Origin: Undaria pinnatifida
Lineage: Eukaryota > Sar > Phaeophyceae > Laminariales > Alariaceae
Direction of reading: 5' to 3'
NCBI GenBank assembly: GCA_012845835.1
Contig: JABAKD010000011.1
Span: 560,501 to 624,500 of the forward strand
Length of the DNA: 64,000 nt
The notes under the pieces are model-generated. The model searched no databases and was not told the DNA's origin. It saw only the letters and a program-made list of their open reading frames with translations. How positions within the stretch are numbered: the stretch's first letter is position 1; each line of letters opens with the position of its first letter. Shown one piece after another: positions 1-40,869 of the stretch. The translations under genes were made by a program, and so were the position numbers.

Positions 1-291
1 GGGAAAAACATATAGCCATTTGCAACATCGACCACAGTGAAGTAAATAAACGCGGGATGCTGGAGAGGATGATGGCGGGTTTACGGTGTCTGAGCCACAA
101 CAGCAGTGCAAGCAGCTAGATAGGGCGACTCTACTCGTACGCACAATTGCGCTCTCAAACTGAACTATAAGAGTGAATGTTTGGAAATGCCGCAACTCTG
201 TTAATATCTTGCGGTTCTCATGGAAGCCCACACCCGTTCACAGCCCGTTTTGGCTAACTCCCCTGATATTTTTCTGTTTTTGCGTCGTCAG
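1..291. other. Left-edge dynein intron, no feature seen
   Basis: Intron sequence before window exon 1; no conserved coding or repeat recognised. Confidence 0.6.
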
Positions 292-30829
<30,538 letters not shown>

Positions 30830-30959
30830 GCGGTGCACAACAGGACACCTGTAGTAGCAGGAACAAACAGAAATGCTGGTTGATCTCGGCCCAGGCTGAA
30901 TTTCTTATCGTCGTTGATGCCAGTTTGGCTTTCTTTCTTGCACTCTTTCTTGTTAGTGT

Positions 30960-31170
30960 AGCGCTGAGATTAGACCTACCCTCCGACCGTGCTGACCTCA
31001 CTTCATCAACAACGCGGAAACCTTAGATCAGGATTCTTGGGGGTCAAAGCGAGGGTGGCGGCCTTTCAGTAGTCTCAAATAGTTGACGTAACTCTGGCCG
31101 AAAAGGACACCTGGGTGAAGAAGTGGGGATGATGAACTTCAGTAATAACAAGGGGTCTGTAGTCTGACGC
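30960..31170 (+). pseudogene. Decayed copies of dynein terminal exon in the 3' flank
   Basis: 30980-31080 carries ACTTCATCAACAACGCGGAA and GGTGGCGGCCTTTCAGTAGT like exon 20; 31085-31170 is a fainter second copy (GGACACCTGGGTGAAG). These lie after the stop codon, so they may be in the 3' UTR or beyond. Confidence 0.75.
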
Positions 31171-31589
31171 GTTTTCGGCTCGAGGACTTCGACTTCAGGA
31201 GTCATGAAGCGAGACGTTATTCAAGCAGACAAAATAGAACTTCACATAGGTTGTTTTATCACCAGTCGTCCGAAGGGTGGCCAAGAAGCTTTAGGCGCGG
31301 GTGCAAACATGTTAGTGGGTATTCTGAGCACCTCCACCAGCAAAGAAGCAAGGGGAACAATGACGAAACATTTTGTTTTCAACTCTCGTCACACTTTTTC
31401 TGAGTCGTTACCCCGGCTGGGACTCTGTTCAAAGCTTATGTTGACTCGACGAAGGCAGTGCTGCTTATCAGCACATCAACAGTCGCCAAAAACGAAAATG
31501 TTTTCAGAGGGCACCCGCACTCATGCGAACGTGGTGATGCTGGTCTGGTACACCGTCGGTTCGGTGACTGTGCGCGGGGGTGACAGGCA

Positions 31590-31795
31590 GGCCTTTTCAC
31601 GGGAAATAACCAGCCGGGTCAGGAGGTTTCCAAAATCTCGCGGGTCGAATCGGGCCGGGTCAGGCGGTAACTCGGACTCTTACGGGTTGGAACGGGTCGG
31701 GCCGAGAGGTTTTCAAATATCACGGTTCGGTTCGGGTCACCCTGATCCGACCCGACCCGACTCATGAGAGGTGACCCGACCCGTGAAACGCCCTG
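31590..31795. mobile_element. GGGTCGGGTC family element (hAT-MITE-like)
   Basis: Starts CCTTTTCACGGG and ends CCCGTGAAACGCCCTGG, which are inverted to one another; the inside carries GTTTCCAAAATCTCGCGGGT and GACCCGACCCGACTCATGAG. Confidence 0.65.
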
Positions 31796-32552
31796 GTAAA
31801 AGGGACAGCCCACAGGTTCCCCAGAGTTTTGATTTTGGACGTTGGCGTATGGGTCACGTGAGCAGGGCTGACAACGTGTGTTCGTCGAGCAAGTAAGCCC
31901 ATAAAACGCACGTTTCGCGTGTAAGACATACGTACCGATCGAGCGGTCTATTTCTCCGCGTTGATGCGAATGCTGCCCTGGCACACAATTGCTGTACGTG
32001 ATATCGAGCACTCATACGTATGATAGCGCTCAGCTTTTTTGTTCTCCTGCTTTCTGGTATGCTGCTGAAGACTCTCCTCTCCCTCAACGGGCCAACATAC
32101 TTGATGCCGTCTCTTGTTGGAACGCTTCCCCGTGCTTACGTCAAAAATATACTATTTCATACCTATCCGTGACACTACGACGTTCTCCGTTCAGGACGGA
32201 TACAAACGTTCCGGCAACAACAGCAGCTGCAGCCCGCCCCCCCGCCACTGCCAACAACTAAATCGTGTCGCGGTCCCCTGCGGACAACCTATATACAACG
32301 ATGCTGCCGCACCGTATCCTGATCTACAGCGATAACATCCCCCCTATGTACGTAGCCTGATCTACAACAACAACAACAATAATCGTCGCGTTCCCCTCGT
32401 GTAATCTGGTCGATAACAACACTGTCGCATCGCGCTCCCCTGCAATATGATCTACAAACACTTCAAAAGTAAACCCCGCTCTTGACGAGCTCTGATGCAT
32501 AGACCGTCTCCGCGCAGCTCTTCTTGCCGTGCACCACCTGCCATGATACCAT

Positions 32553-33215
32553 GATATGAACATCGGATCGGATCGAGTGGTCCGGAAAAAAGAAGTGTGG
32601 GTATCGAGTTAGGGTTCCATATCGGAAAGGCAATCAATTCCGATCTGATACGAGCTTGAAAACCCGATATCCGATGATAAAAATGCGTATTTTTCCTATC
32701 AGATAGGATGGATAAACCCTCCAATCCTGATGCGATGAATGATATTTCACCTTGAGATGAAGGGTGTCTAGTTGCTACCATTATTATCATTGATACAAAA
32801 TTGTTGGTGACAGTCACCCTGGCAACCTCTATAGGAGTGATATATATATATAGATAGATAAAAAAAAACGTAAAAAACGAGCGGCAGATGTATCACGCAG
32901 CTTGCAAAGATGGCCATCGGCCCTAACGTCATCGATCACAGCTGACGTGTGCGCAAAACGGTTTTACAAAACGATATGCGAGGCGGAAATACGGAAGTGC
33001 AGGTCATGGTACTGCCGGACGAGCACGCATCTTTACCATCTGCTGACACATCACGCCAAGCTATTCACCTCAAGGGGGAGGGGGACCGTAAAACGGCATC
33101 CCCTCCCCAATAGAAGCAAGGCGTTTTTCTATCGGATATCGTTTTCTTTTCTTCCTATTCGATTACCCGTGCGATTACCGACTTATCAGAAATATCGATA
33201 CCATACGAAACACTG
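32553..33215. repeat. Dispersed repeat E, copy 1 (with inner repeat G)
   Basis: GGATCGGATCGAGTGG, AACCCGATATCCGATGATAA at the left; GAAGCAAGGCGTTTTTCTAT, CGGATATCG and ATCGATACCATACGAAAC at the right. Inverted GATATCGGA-type ends. Confidence 0.7.
32888..32952 (+). repeat. Dispersed motif G, copy 1
   Basis: TATCACGCAGCTTGCAAAGA then ATCGATCACAGCTGACGTG. Confidence 0.75.
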
Positions 33216-33768
33216 GCGTTGAGAATAGACTGTGCGCGGAAGGAGAGAGACCACGCACTGCTGTTCCCTAAGAGATTTTTTTTTCTGACTATACATTACG
33301 GAGATCCATGTTGCAAAAAAATTCACCGGAAATTTCTCATCACTTTCGCAATATCTCGGCCAGAACATAATACATTTCTTCATTTTTTTATTTTTGCACC
33401 GTGATCGTAAGGCCTATGCGAAAAATCCAAGCTATCGTTTACCGTTATCGACGAAGAATTAACAGAGTTATGACCCCATAGTCTAGGCATTAAATGACCC
33501 CTGTTAACAATGAATCTCCCTAATAGTAAGCTTGCACCGACCCTTCTCCCCAATGCTCGTAGCGGCGAGGATCCAACGCCGAGGGTGCAGAACGACCGGG
33601 AATTACGTGCCGGGTGTTAAGAATTATCCCGAACTCAAACAGCTGCAACAAAAGCGTTGTCTTGTCTGTTTCTCCGGAATCCAGACCAAAACCATCATGT
33701 CATCCTTTTCTATATTCAGCAAAGCGACCACGGTGAAATCTTGACGCCATTACCCTTGCGACCGGCAG

Positions 33769-33918
33769 GTTTTCCTCGCCGCGTTCGAGCAGCGGGCTCG
33801 AGAGCCATTTCAAGCCTACCGTATCGAGGAAAAACGATCATATTGGAAGCAGTGCGCGGTATTTTACCTTCCAAGAACCGAGATCTTACCAGATTCCTCA
33901 GAAATTTTCGATGAAACC
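33769..33918 (+). CDS. Possible isolated exon of an unrecognised gene
   Basis: Fifty codons open in phase 0 between an acceptor-like GGCAG and a donor-like GTAAGA, reading VFLAAFEQRA to SEIFDET. Composition is protein-like, but no family was recognised and no partner exons were found. It could be a gene remnant or chance. Confidence 0.22.
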
Positions 33919-34294
33919 GTAAGATCATTGGTGCTGCGAACGACCGAAATGTTTTCCACGACCGATCACGATTGATCAGGATCACAACCACGACCACACA
34001 TCATCATCACCCTCCTCTTCACCGATGGGATGACTTGAATGACGATTTGTATCCGTGGTACAAAGTTCCCTCGTGACAGTGAGTGGACGCCTGCGTTTCA
34101 GTTGGAAACCCCCTCATTTCAATGGGAAAATCGCGTTTCAGTTGGATCCTACGGCATGGTATAGTCCGTACAGTTTGGACGTTTTGTAACGCCCTTTTAT
34201 GTCGACGGGATGGTTGGTTGTTTGTCACAAAAAAATACCGCAATGCACGTTTAGAGCGTTATATTTGGTGCTCGCGAACATCACATGATCATGC

Positions 34295-34530
34295 CTCACG
34301 CGTGTTACCACAGAGGTAGCCTTTTCGGTTTGAAAAGTTAGGTCGGGCTGGCCGGTCTCTTCAACCGAAGAGCTACCCAAATACTTCGAAGTATATAACT
34401 GTGCTTCACAAATAAATCGTGGCATACCCTAGGCCATGGGACCGCTCATCGGGCTATTCATCAAAGCCAAGGCTTTTGGGGGATGCAGTAGAGAGGTCCT
34501 CAAGCGACCGCACTGAAAGCAGAGTTGCAC
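34295..34530. mobile_element. MITE family A copy, reverse orientation, degraded
   Basis: Left end CACGCGTGTTACCACAGAGG and ACCCTAGGCCATGGGACCGC inside. Confidence 0.5.
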
Positions 34531-34738
34531 CCGCTACCATAATAAATCGTCACCTGTCGGTTAGCCTCCAACTGATCCTGCCAGCCTTGCTCGTGGGCGG
34601 CTGTTACCGTTCCAGAATAGCGCTCGCGCGGCCCCCTCGCGACAAACTCGTGACGCCGGACCTTCGCAATGTGTTTACAAGTGAACAGGGGATTCAGATT
34701 TAACACCGCAGCAGAAAACAGGGACTTATTCTTGGATC

Positions 34739-35048
34739 GCTGCAGAGTCATCCCACGCTGGGAGTGCAGCAGATTCTAAGAATTTTCTGCGAGCTCCTAA
34801 GATATCAACATCATCCATCATCATCCATCATCATCACCCATCATCACTCGAAACACCAACTTCGAACGCATTCGTTCGCGTTACCCGACCTACTATTTTA
34901 TCCGCTAGTGCTAAAACAAACACCCGTAGAGACATCGTAAAATAACCGATAGTGTCACAGTAGAGGAGCTCAACCGGAAAAAAAAAGAAAGTCAGCAAAA
35001 ACCGCTTGGCCCAAAAAACGCAGCCCCTACGGTGGGATGACTCTGCAG
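34739..35048. mobile_element. MITE family B, intact copy B1
   Basis: 310 bp with a perfect 18 bp terminal inverted repeat GCTGCAGAGTCATCCCAC. Subterminal GTGCAGCAGATTCTAAGAAT at the left and CGCAGCCCCTACGG at the right. Contains a CATCATC-rich stretch. No ORF. Confidence 0.92.
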
Positions 35049-35164
35049 CCGGACTATTCATCCACCGCCGCCCACCAACTCCCAACGCGCAGAACTTGAC
35101 GACGGCTACAAAAGTCCTGGCCCTTTCCCGGGTCACGACTTATCCCGCGGATCAATTCAGGACG

Positions 35165-35325
35165 TTTTCAATAGAGGTGTTCAAAATCCGAGGGGATCGG
35201 GTTGGGTCGGGTCGGGTCGGGTAGGGTAGGGTCGGGTCGAGTCGGTTCCGGAGGTGTTCGAAATCTCATGGGTCGAGCCAGGGGTCGCCCTACCCCGATC
35301 CGATCCGCGAAAAGCCCGGCAAAAA
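35165..35325. mobile_element. GGGTCGGGTC family element (hAT-MITE-like)
   Basis: TAGAGGTGTTCAAAATCCGA at the left, close to the hAT MITE ends known in plants, then (GGGTC)5 and GAGGTGTTCGAAATCTCATG. Confidence 0.6.
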
Positions 35326-35732
35326 TCAAAATATCCTGCCGCACTAGCTCCTATTAATAGCGACAGCTGTACTGTCTTGGGTGCTTTGTTAGTGGTGTAC
35401 AGGGGCCAGGGGCGGGCGATGAAATAAAATACCACGACGTTAAGCAGTTTGAAGGGTGCCGTGCGTCCATCAGGAAATGGGGGGTGTTTGTCATCTATGG
35501 CGTTCGGAGTTCGGGGATCGGGGATCGAGGTGTGGAGTTTCGCGCTGTTCGCACGGTTGTCATCGACGCGTCTACACACTACGGCAGCCGTAGCTCGCGG
35601 TAGCTTGCGCACGCGTTGCCGCCGCACCACCGTCGTCCACCGTTGTTTCGGTGACTGAAAGAAATGGTTAATACATTGCTTGCTTTGTTAAAACATACTA
35701 GTGCCAGGTACCAGGTAGCGAACACTTCTTGA

Positions 35733-35970
35733 TTGTTGGGTTTGGGTTGGGTTGGGTTGGGTTGGGTTGGGTTGGGTTGGGTTGGGTTGGGTTGGGTTGG
35801 GTTGGGTTGGGTTGGGTTGGGTTGGGTTGGGTTGGGTTGGGTTGGGTTGGGTTGGGTTGGGTTGGGTTGGGTTGGGTTGGGTTGGGTTGGGTTGGGTTGG
35901 GTTGGGTTGGGTTGGATTGGGTTGGGTTGGGTTGAGTTGGGTTGGGTTGGGTTGGGTTGGGTTGGGTTTG
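35733..35970 (+). repeat. (TTGGG)n pentanucleotide array
   Basis: About 46 nearly perfect copies in EF-hand intron 3 (C-rich on the transcribed strand); G-quadruplex capable on the plus strand. Confidence 0.95.
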
Positions 35971-36024
35971 ATATATTTGTTTTTGGTGGTTGAAGCCGTG
36001 TGTTGTTGTGCCGCGTCCACTTAC

Positions 36025-36105
36025 TATTTCCCGGAAGAGTTGGTTGGAGTTGAAGTCCGAACCAGAGCCACGGTGATACATGTTTTTTTTTGTTTCCTCC
36101 TCAAC
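36025..36105 (-). CDS. EF-hand gene exon 3 (predicted)
   Basis: Twenty-seven codons, VEEETKKNMY to NQLFREI, flanked by a strong acceptor (TTGCGCAG) and an ideal donor (GTAAGT), phase 0 at both ends. No homologue recognised; the case rests on splice sites, phase and frame. Confidence 0.55.
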
Positions 36106-39100
36106 CTGCGCAAAGCAAAACATGCCGCACACGTTGCATACTAAAATCAACGAAACCTCAAAACTGTATCATACGATTTCCAGCACGGCTCGACACAAGG
36201 CATATACATAACTACAACCACAACTACGACTATCAAAAAACGACTAACGCTATGCCACCGGGTCAAAACCCCCTGTATGTCTTACATAGTCCAAACCTTC
36301 GTCCTGCTTGTCCATCACCCCCCTCCACACCTCGATCTGGCGTCGACGTTGAGCAGATTCACCCTGCACGCGTTGGCTCTGACCCCGGGACCGGCCCCTT
36401 ACTGTCGGTGGTAGCCGTACGAGTGCTGACCAAACACCTTACTCTGCTTATGACGCGTCATGTCGCCTACCGTACAGGACCACCTCATTTTTTCGAGGGC
36501 TACTCGCTTGAGAAGCTCCATGTCTCAACCGAAAACTATAATTTCATAAATATCGTTCGGTCCGCTCGATTCAACAGCCCCATGGGCTAGGTGTACAATC
36601 CCACGGGCTATGTGTGCAACAACTCATACGTTAGGAAAAAAAAAAGAATGGACTGCCAAAGATATTGCGCGGTTTTGTCAGTCGAGGAGGTGGTCGCCCA
36701 GAAAAGAAATATTTGGCGCCAAGAATGCTACCTCTACCGTAGCACGTGCCCCCGATTTCGCGCAAATATACTACCAGGTATTAAATTAAGTGGGTTGCCT
36801 GGAACGTGTTTCATGAGTTGTTGCTGGTCGCGTCGAAGGCGCTGCTGGCAATGGCTTGGTCTAAACCTTTTAGAACGCCAAAAGTAAACAAGTATCCCGC
36901 ACTAGTTTCAAGCAAATTTACCCCCACAAAGCACGTGGGTGTGGTTCTAAACGTTTTAACGAAAACGACTCGACACGCGACGGGCCGCATCTCCAGATAA
37001 CTACTATTTTTTTTCAGTAGAAAAGTTGCAAATGCGACAGCTATGAAGTCAACCGTTTGATCGTCTGCCTCTCAGGTTTTGCGACATGCGTGATATAGAC
37101 TATGCTTTGCAGACGACGGCCTGTCGAGGATACGAGAACTGCTGTATCGATACCTTGACCTCATGTTCCAAGGCCTGAGTTTGGGTAGGTAGGCAGCTGG
37201 TTGACATTTTTTCCAGTAGTCCATCCATAACAACACCCTCTTAAGCACCTTAACAAACGGCATCGTCAGAAATCTAATACCTAAAAAAAAATGGTCTTAG
37301 CTTTTGTCTAATACCCTCACCTCCTTCTTTAGCTTTAGCATCGTAGATCGAATATCGTCCAAACTGAACCGGCCATCCTCCCCCGCCGACTTGATGCTTG
37401 CAGTGCTTATTTCGCCTAAAAATCGGGCTAGATCACAGGCCTTCGGCTTCCCGTGGTACAGCTCCGTGAGGAAAACTTCAACCTGCACGTACGTAAGTAC
37501 CACATCACGCCCACGCGATGATAAGCGATACATCGACCAAAGATCTTGGCGCCTTTGGGGCTTCAGAGGGAAACATTGGAGACTATAATTGACAAATTAC
37601 GGCATCAGCCACTGCTGGCTTGGCGATGATGATTATGTAACATGGTGTCCGAACGACACCCATGCAAAGACGCGTGCGTGACGGGCGCAGCTTAATCCTG
37701 CTCGTACTGCTACGTGATCTCGCTACTGGTAGACGCCTAAAAATATCGCAATCGCCGTCTTTTTAAAATAGCTATATACGGGCCCCTACACGGTTTGACC
37801 TACACCACGTTTTCGGGAGAAAACTGCAGTAGTACGTAGAATTAGTGTACAACCATTTTGGGTGTACTGTAGTATTCATGTTGCCTGCAAATGTTGCTAC
37901 TGCTGCTGCCGATATTTGTAGGTCGCAGGCCTTTGGGCTTCCCATGGTACAGCTTAGTACGGAAGCCTTCAAGCTGTGCACACGTATGTACCATATCATG
38001 CCCAAGCGGTGGGAAGGCAACCGATGAAGCGACCAGGTAACTTAGTCTGACCCAGCTTAGGACTGCCCCTCGTTTTGCGAGATACAAACTACTTTAAAAT
38101 AGTGAAGGGAATAATGAGAATTTCCGCAGCAGTACCGAGGATGAGGCAGAATGATTATGGACCGAAATCGCCCCTTGATAAAAATTTCCTCTTGATCCTG
38201 GCAGCATCGAGGGGAGTCTTTGACCTACATCTTCAGAGAATAATAACAACATCCGCAAAAACGCGTGGCCGGAGTATCACGCGGCTTGCAAAGATGAGTA
38301 TCGACCATCATTTAATTGATTGATGTTCGTAGATGTTGGTAGTTGCTGGCGTGTTCGAAACATAGTTATATAATCGTAGGCGGAGTATCGAAAGGCAAGA
38401 CGCCTGTTGGTTGTACCGCTGGTGTAGTGGCAAGGGAGCGCGCTTACTGTACATAACAGTGCCCGTATGCTCTGCATTGCACGGGCAAATCTCCTTAATT
38501 AAGAATGCTGTATTAGCAATATATATAACCGGTCTGTTGCGGTCAAGGAGAGAGCGTGTAAACAGCAGTAGTAGTAGGTGTCTCTCTACGAGTACGTAAG
38601 ACAAAGATACGCACGGACACTTTCTGCTTCCTGACCACGCAACACTTTAAGAAAAAGACAAGAATAGTCTAGTCTAGTCGTAAAAAACACGTGACTTTTT
38701 TGCGAATCGTGATATTATTAAGTCAGGAATTCGGAATCGTTTTGACATTTTTTTTCGGACCTCAAAATTGATGTCAGGATTCCTGCCAGAAATACAAACG
38801 TGATTTTTTTTCGTCGTGACATTTCAGAATTACATAGTGACGTTTTTCCTTTTTTGATTTTCTAAAATATGCCAGGAATCGTGGCGTTTTGTGAGTTCGT
38901 TAGGAAATATTGCAATTAATAGTAATAATGTATGTGTGTGCTGGGTGCCGGATGTCGATTGTGTGCAGAAAAATCATAACCACGCCCTCAGACCCTACAT
39001 ACACGCCCTACACGAGCAAACACACAAACACACACGATACCAGGTGCACAAGTGCGCACATTTTACCAGGCACCAGTACTTGTACCAGTAGCCGACAGCA

Positions 39101-40028
39101 CACCCACACCTCTCTGTTCCCTACGTGTTCAAATAACCTCGTCGCTCGTTGTCGATAATGCTGAAAGCTTTCTGGATGCCAGTCGGCCGAAAATACACCC
39201 GGCGGCAGAGTAGCTACACGTATCGTGCAATATGCCGGTACCACCTGTTGTTGCTCGTACCTGCAACAAAGACCCGTATTACGACGTAGACAAGCACACG
39301 CCTTTCCCCGGTGTACCAATACTAACCAGGACCTAATGATAGCACCCACCCACTACCACCCACCCACCCACCCACCCACCCACCCACCCACCTGTTCTGT
39401 GTTCAAACAGTTGGGGCTTTCCCGATCGGCAGTAATGTTGAAAGCTACCTGGAGGTCAGCTGCAATATACACGTCGAGGTTGCAACACACCGGTACCTCT
39501 ACCTGCTGGCTGTACCCGCAAGCACGCAGGGGGGATGCTAGTACCAGGTAGACAAATGCACATGGCATGTATCAGGTACCAGCATACAGCTCTGCTCTCA
39601 GTATTTGATAGCTCTCAGTATTTGATAGCACCCAGCCTACCATTAGGTGCGAATCGACGGGAGAAGAAAGGGCTGGAGTCTCCTCGCGATAAAAATGAAG
39701 GCGCGTGCCGTGGTGGGGTTAGGGGAGAAGAGCCTGCTTTAGTGACCCCGGATCTGAGTTACGTCTAGGGGATCTGAGTTACGTCTAGGGAGGGGGAAGG
39801 AGAAACGAGAAACGAGAAATGCGAAGATCATAGAAGGGGTGGGTAACAACAGCAACAAACCCATCCACCCACCTGTTCTGCGTTCAAATAGCCTCGTCCC
39901 TCCCGATCGACAATCCTGAAAGCTTTCTGGATGTCGGCAGCCGTAAACACATCGAGGTAGCTAAAATCCTTGAGGCAGACTTGGAAGGAGTTCTGAGGGC
40001 CTAGGGCGGTCAGACCAAAGAAAGCCAT
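36025..40028 (-). CDS. EF-hand domain protein, first three exons (3' end not located)
   Basis: Exons 39873-40028, 37321-37482 and 36025-36105 join in phase 0 to 133 residues. The start MAFFGLTALGPQNSF is the first ATG. Residues 30-60 form a helix-loop-helix around the loop DREGRGYLNAEQ, with Asp at loop position 1 but Gln rather than Glu at 12. A second possible EF-hand surrounds SAGEDGRFSLDD in exon 2. I infer weak or absent calcium binding for the first loop. EFCAB11-type or other ciliary EF-hand proteins are the nearest guess from memory, not an identification. The gene converges on dynein. A stop would follow exon 2 (VRVLDKS*) if its GTGAGG donor were not used, so that shorter form is the alternative. 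Confidence 0.68.
36570..36752. mobile_element. MITE family A copy, 3' part
   Basis: AGCCCCATGGGCTAGGTGTA and the end GCTACCTCTACCGTAGCACG. Confidence 0.6.
37321..37482 (-). CDS. EF-hand gene exon 2
   Basis: Fifty-four codons, VEVFLTELYH to LKLKKE. Acceptor GTGCAG, donor GTGAGG, phase 0 on both sides, completing the EF-hand begun in exon 1. A decayed copy of its start is at 37903-38015. Confidence 0.68.
37903..38015 (-). pseudogene. Decayed copy of EF-hand gene exon 2 acceptor edge
   Basis: On the plus strand, GCAGGCCTTTGGGCTTCCCA and TGGTACAGCTTAGTACGGAA mirror the exon 2 segment for LYHGKPKACD, 500 bp upstream in gene direction. Confidence 0.8.
38275..38325 (+). repeat. Dispersed motif G, copy 2
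   Basis: TATCACGCGGCTTGCAAAGA followed by TGAGTATCGACC. Confidence 0.75.
39108..39205 (-). pseudogene. Decayed copy 2 of EF-hand gene exon 1 donor edge
   Basis: ATAATGCTGAAAGCTTTCTG and TTCAAATAACCTCGTCGC match exon 1; the frame is shifted. Confidence 0.78.
39357..39392 (+). repeat. (CCCA)n tract
   Basis: About eight units, grown from the CCACCCACC donor sequence of the decayed EF-hand exon 1 copy. Confidence 0.9.
39385..39485 (-). pseudogene. Decayed copy 1 of EF-hand gene exon 1 donor edge
   Basis: Shares CCACCTGTTCTGTGTTCAAA, the CCCGATCGGCA segment and ACACGTCGAGGTTG with exon 1. The donor GTGGGTGG is retained and followed by the expanded (CCCA)n tract. Confidence 0.82.
39648..39805 (+). 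mobile_element. SINE 3' fragment
   Basis: CGCGATAAAAATGAAGGCGC and GTGACCCCGGATCTGAG resemble the SINE end; the last 24 bp are tandemly duplicated (GGATCTGAGTTACGTCTAGG). Confidence 0.6.
39873..40028 (-). CDS. EF-hand gene exon 1
   Basis: Fifty-two codons from ATG, MAFFGLTALG to GYLNAEQ. Donor GTGGGT, phase 0. Two decayed copies lie in the following intron (39385-39485 and 39108-39205). Confidence 0.75.
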
Positions 40029-40869
40029 ACCGAACCCTCAATCGATCCAGTTCTTCACCTTGCGATTGGCGAGTTATTAGGCTTAGGGTTGGCGAGAGCG
40101 CGCCGACCCACAGGGACTTGAAAGAGAAAGGAGACGGGACGATTCTTCGTGTCTCGATTAGCTCGATACTCGGTACACCACTGTGGGCATAATTTTAATA
40201 ACCATATATACTTTAATACTAATTATTATACGGTCCTTATATTTTGGCCAACATTGGTATCAACCGACGAAAAACAGCCGTTTCGTTAGACTGTACTTCG
40301 AAGTATATTTTTTATGTTGACAGTTTCGTGAGTTTCGATGTATCGGTTCGCAGAAGGATTACCCGCCGACGATATCGGACAGCGAGTTGATAGTTGACAG
40401 CGACAGCGCGGTAGCAGAGTTGACGCGTGGGTAGGGCGGTTTGGGTACGATGAACCGAAGGAGTCTCCTCTTCGCAGGGGACTGACTGCCCTTTATCTTT
40501 TATCCTTCACGAGTTTGCAGATTGTAGACTAGAGCGCGTGCGACCAAGCCGTCGTTATTATGTGTTCTTGATGAAATTTTCCGATTGCGCCGCAGTTTTT
40601 TTAGAGCGCAAGACCACGGTTTGGTTGTTTGCCTCTCGTCCAAATCTCATGCATGTGCCACGTGCCTCCTACCCCCCATCCCCATACCTTGTCCCAAGCA
40701 GAATCCTCCTTCCGATCGTTGCTGCAAGCTGTTTCAGCCTTGTTGGAAGCATTGGGTCCCTTCTCGAGCGTTAGTGTGTGCTACTATTTAATACTATTAC
40801 CGCTACTGCTACTACTACAACTACTACTACTGCTAAACTACTACTGTGGGAAAGAGCGTGCGGCACAGC

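Larger units (their letters stand above)
31171..36024. other. Region between converging dynein and EF-hand genes
   Basis: Must contain the EF-hand 3' end, which I could not place. Otherwise repeats: GGGTCGGGTC elements (31590, 35165), repeat E (32553), MITEs A (34295) and B (34739), (TTGGG)n, and one possible exon (33769). Confidence 0.6.

Noticed and set aside
31204-31767. 187-codon ORF after the dynein stop.
   Set aside because: No recognised domain; it runs into a GGGTCGGGTC element and has repeat-derived C-terminal residues.
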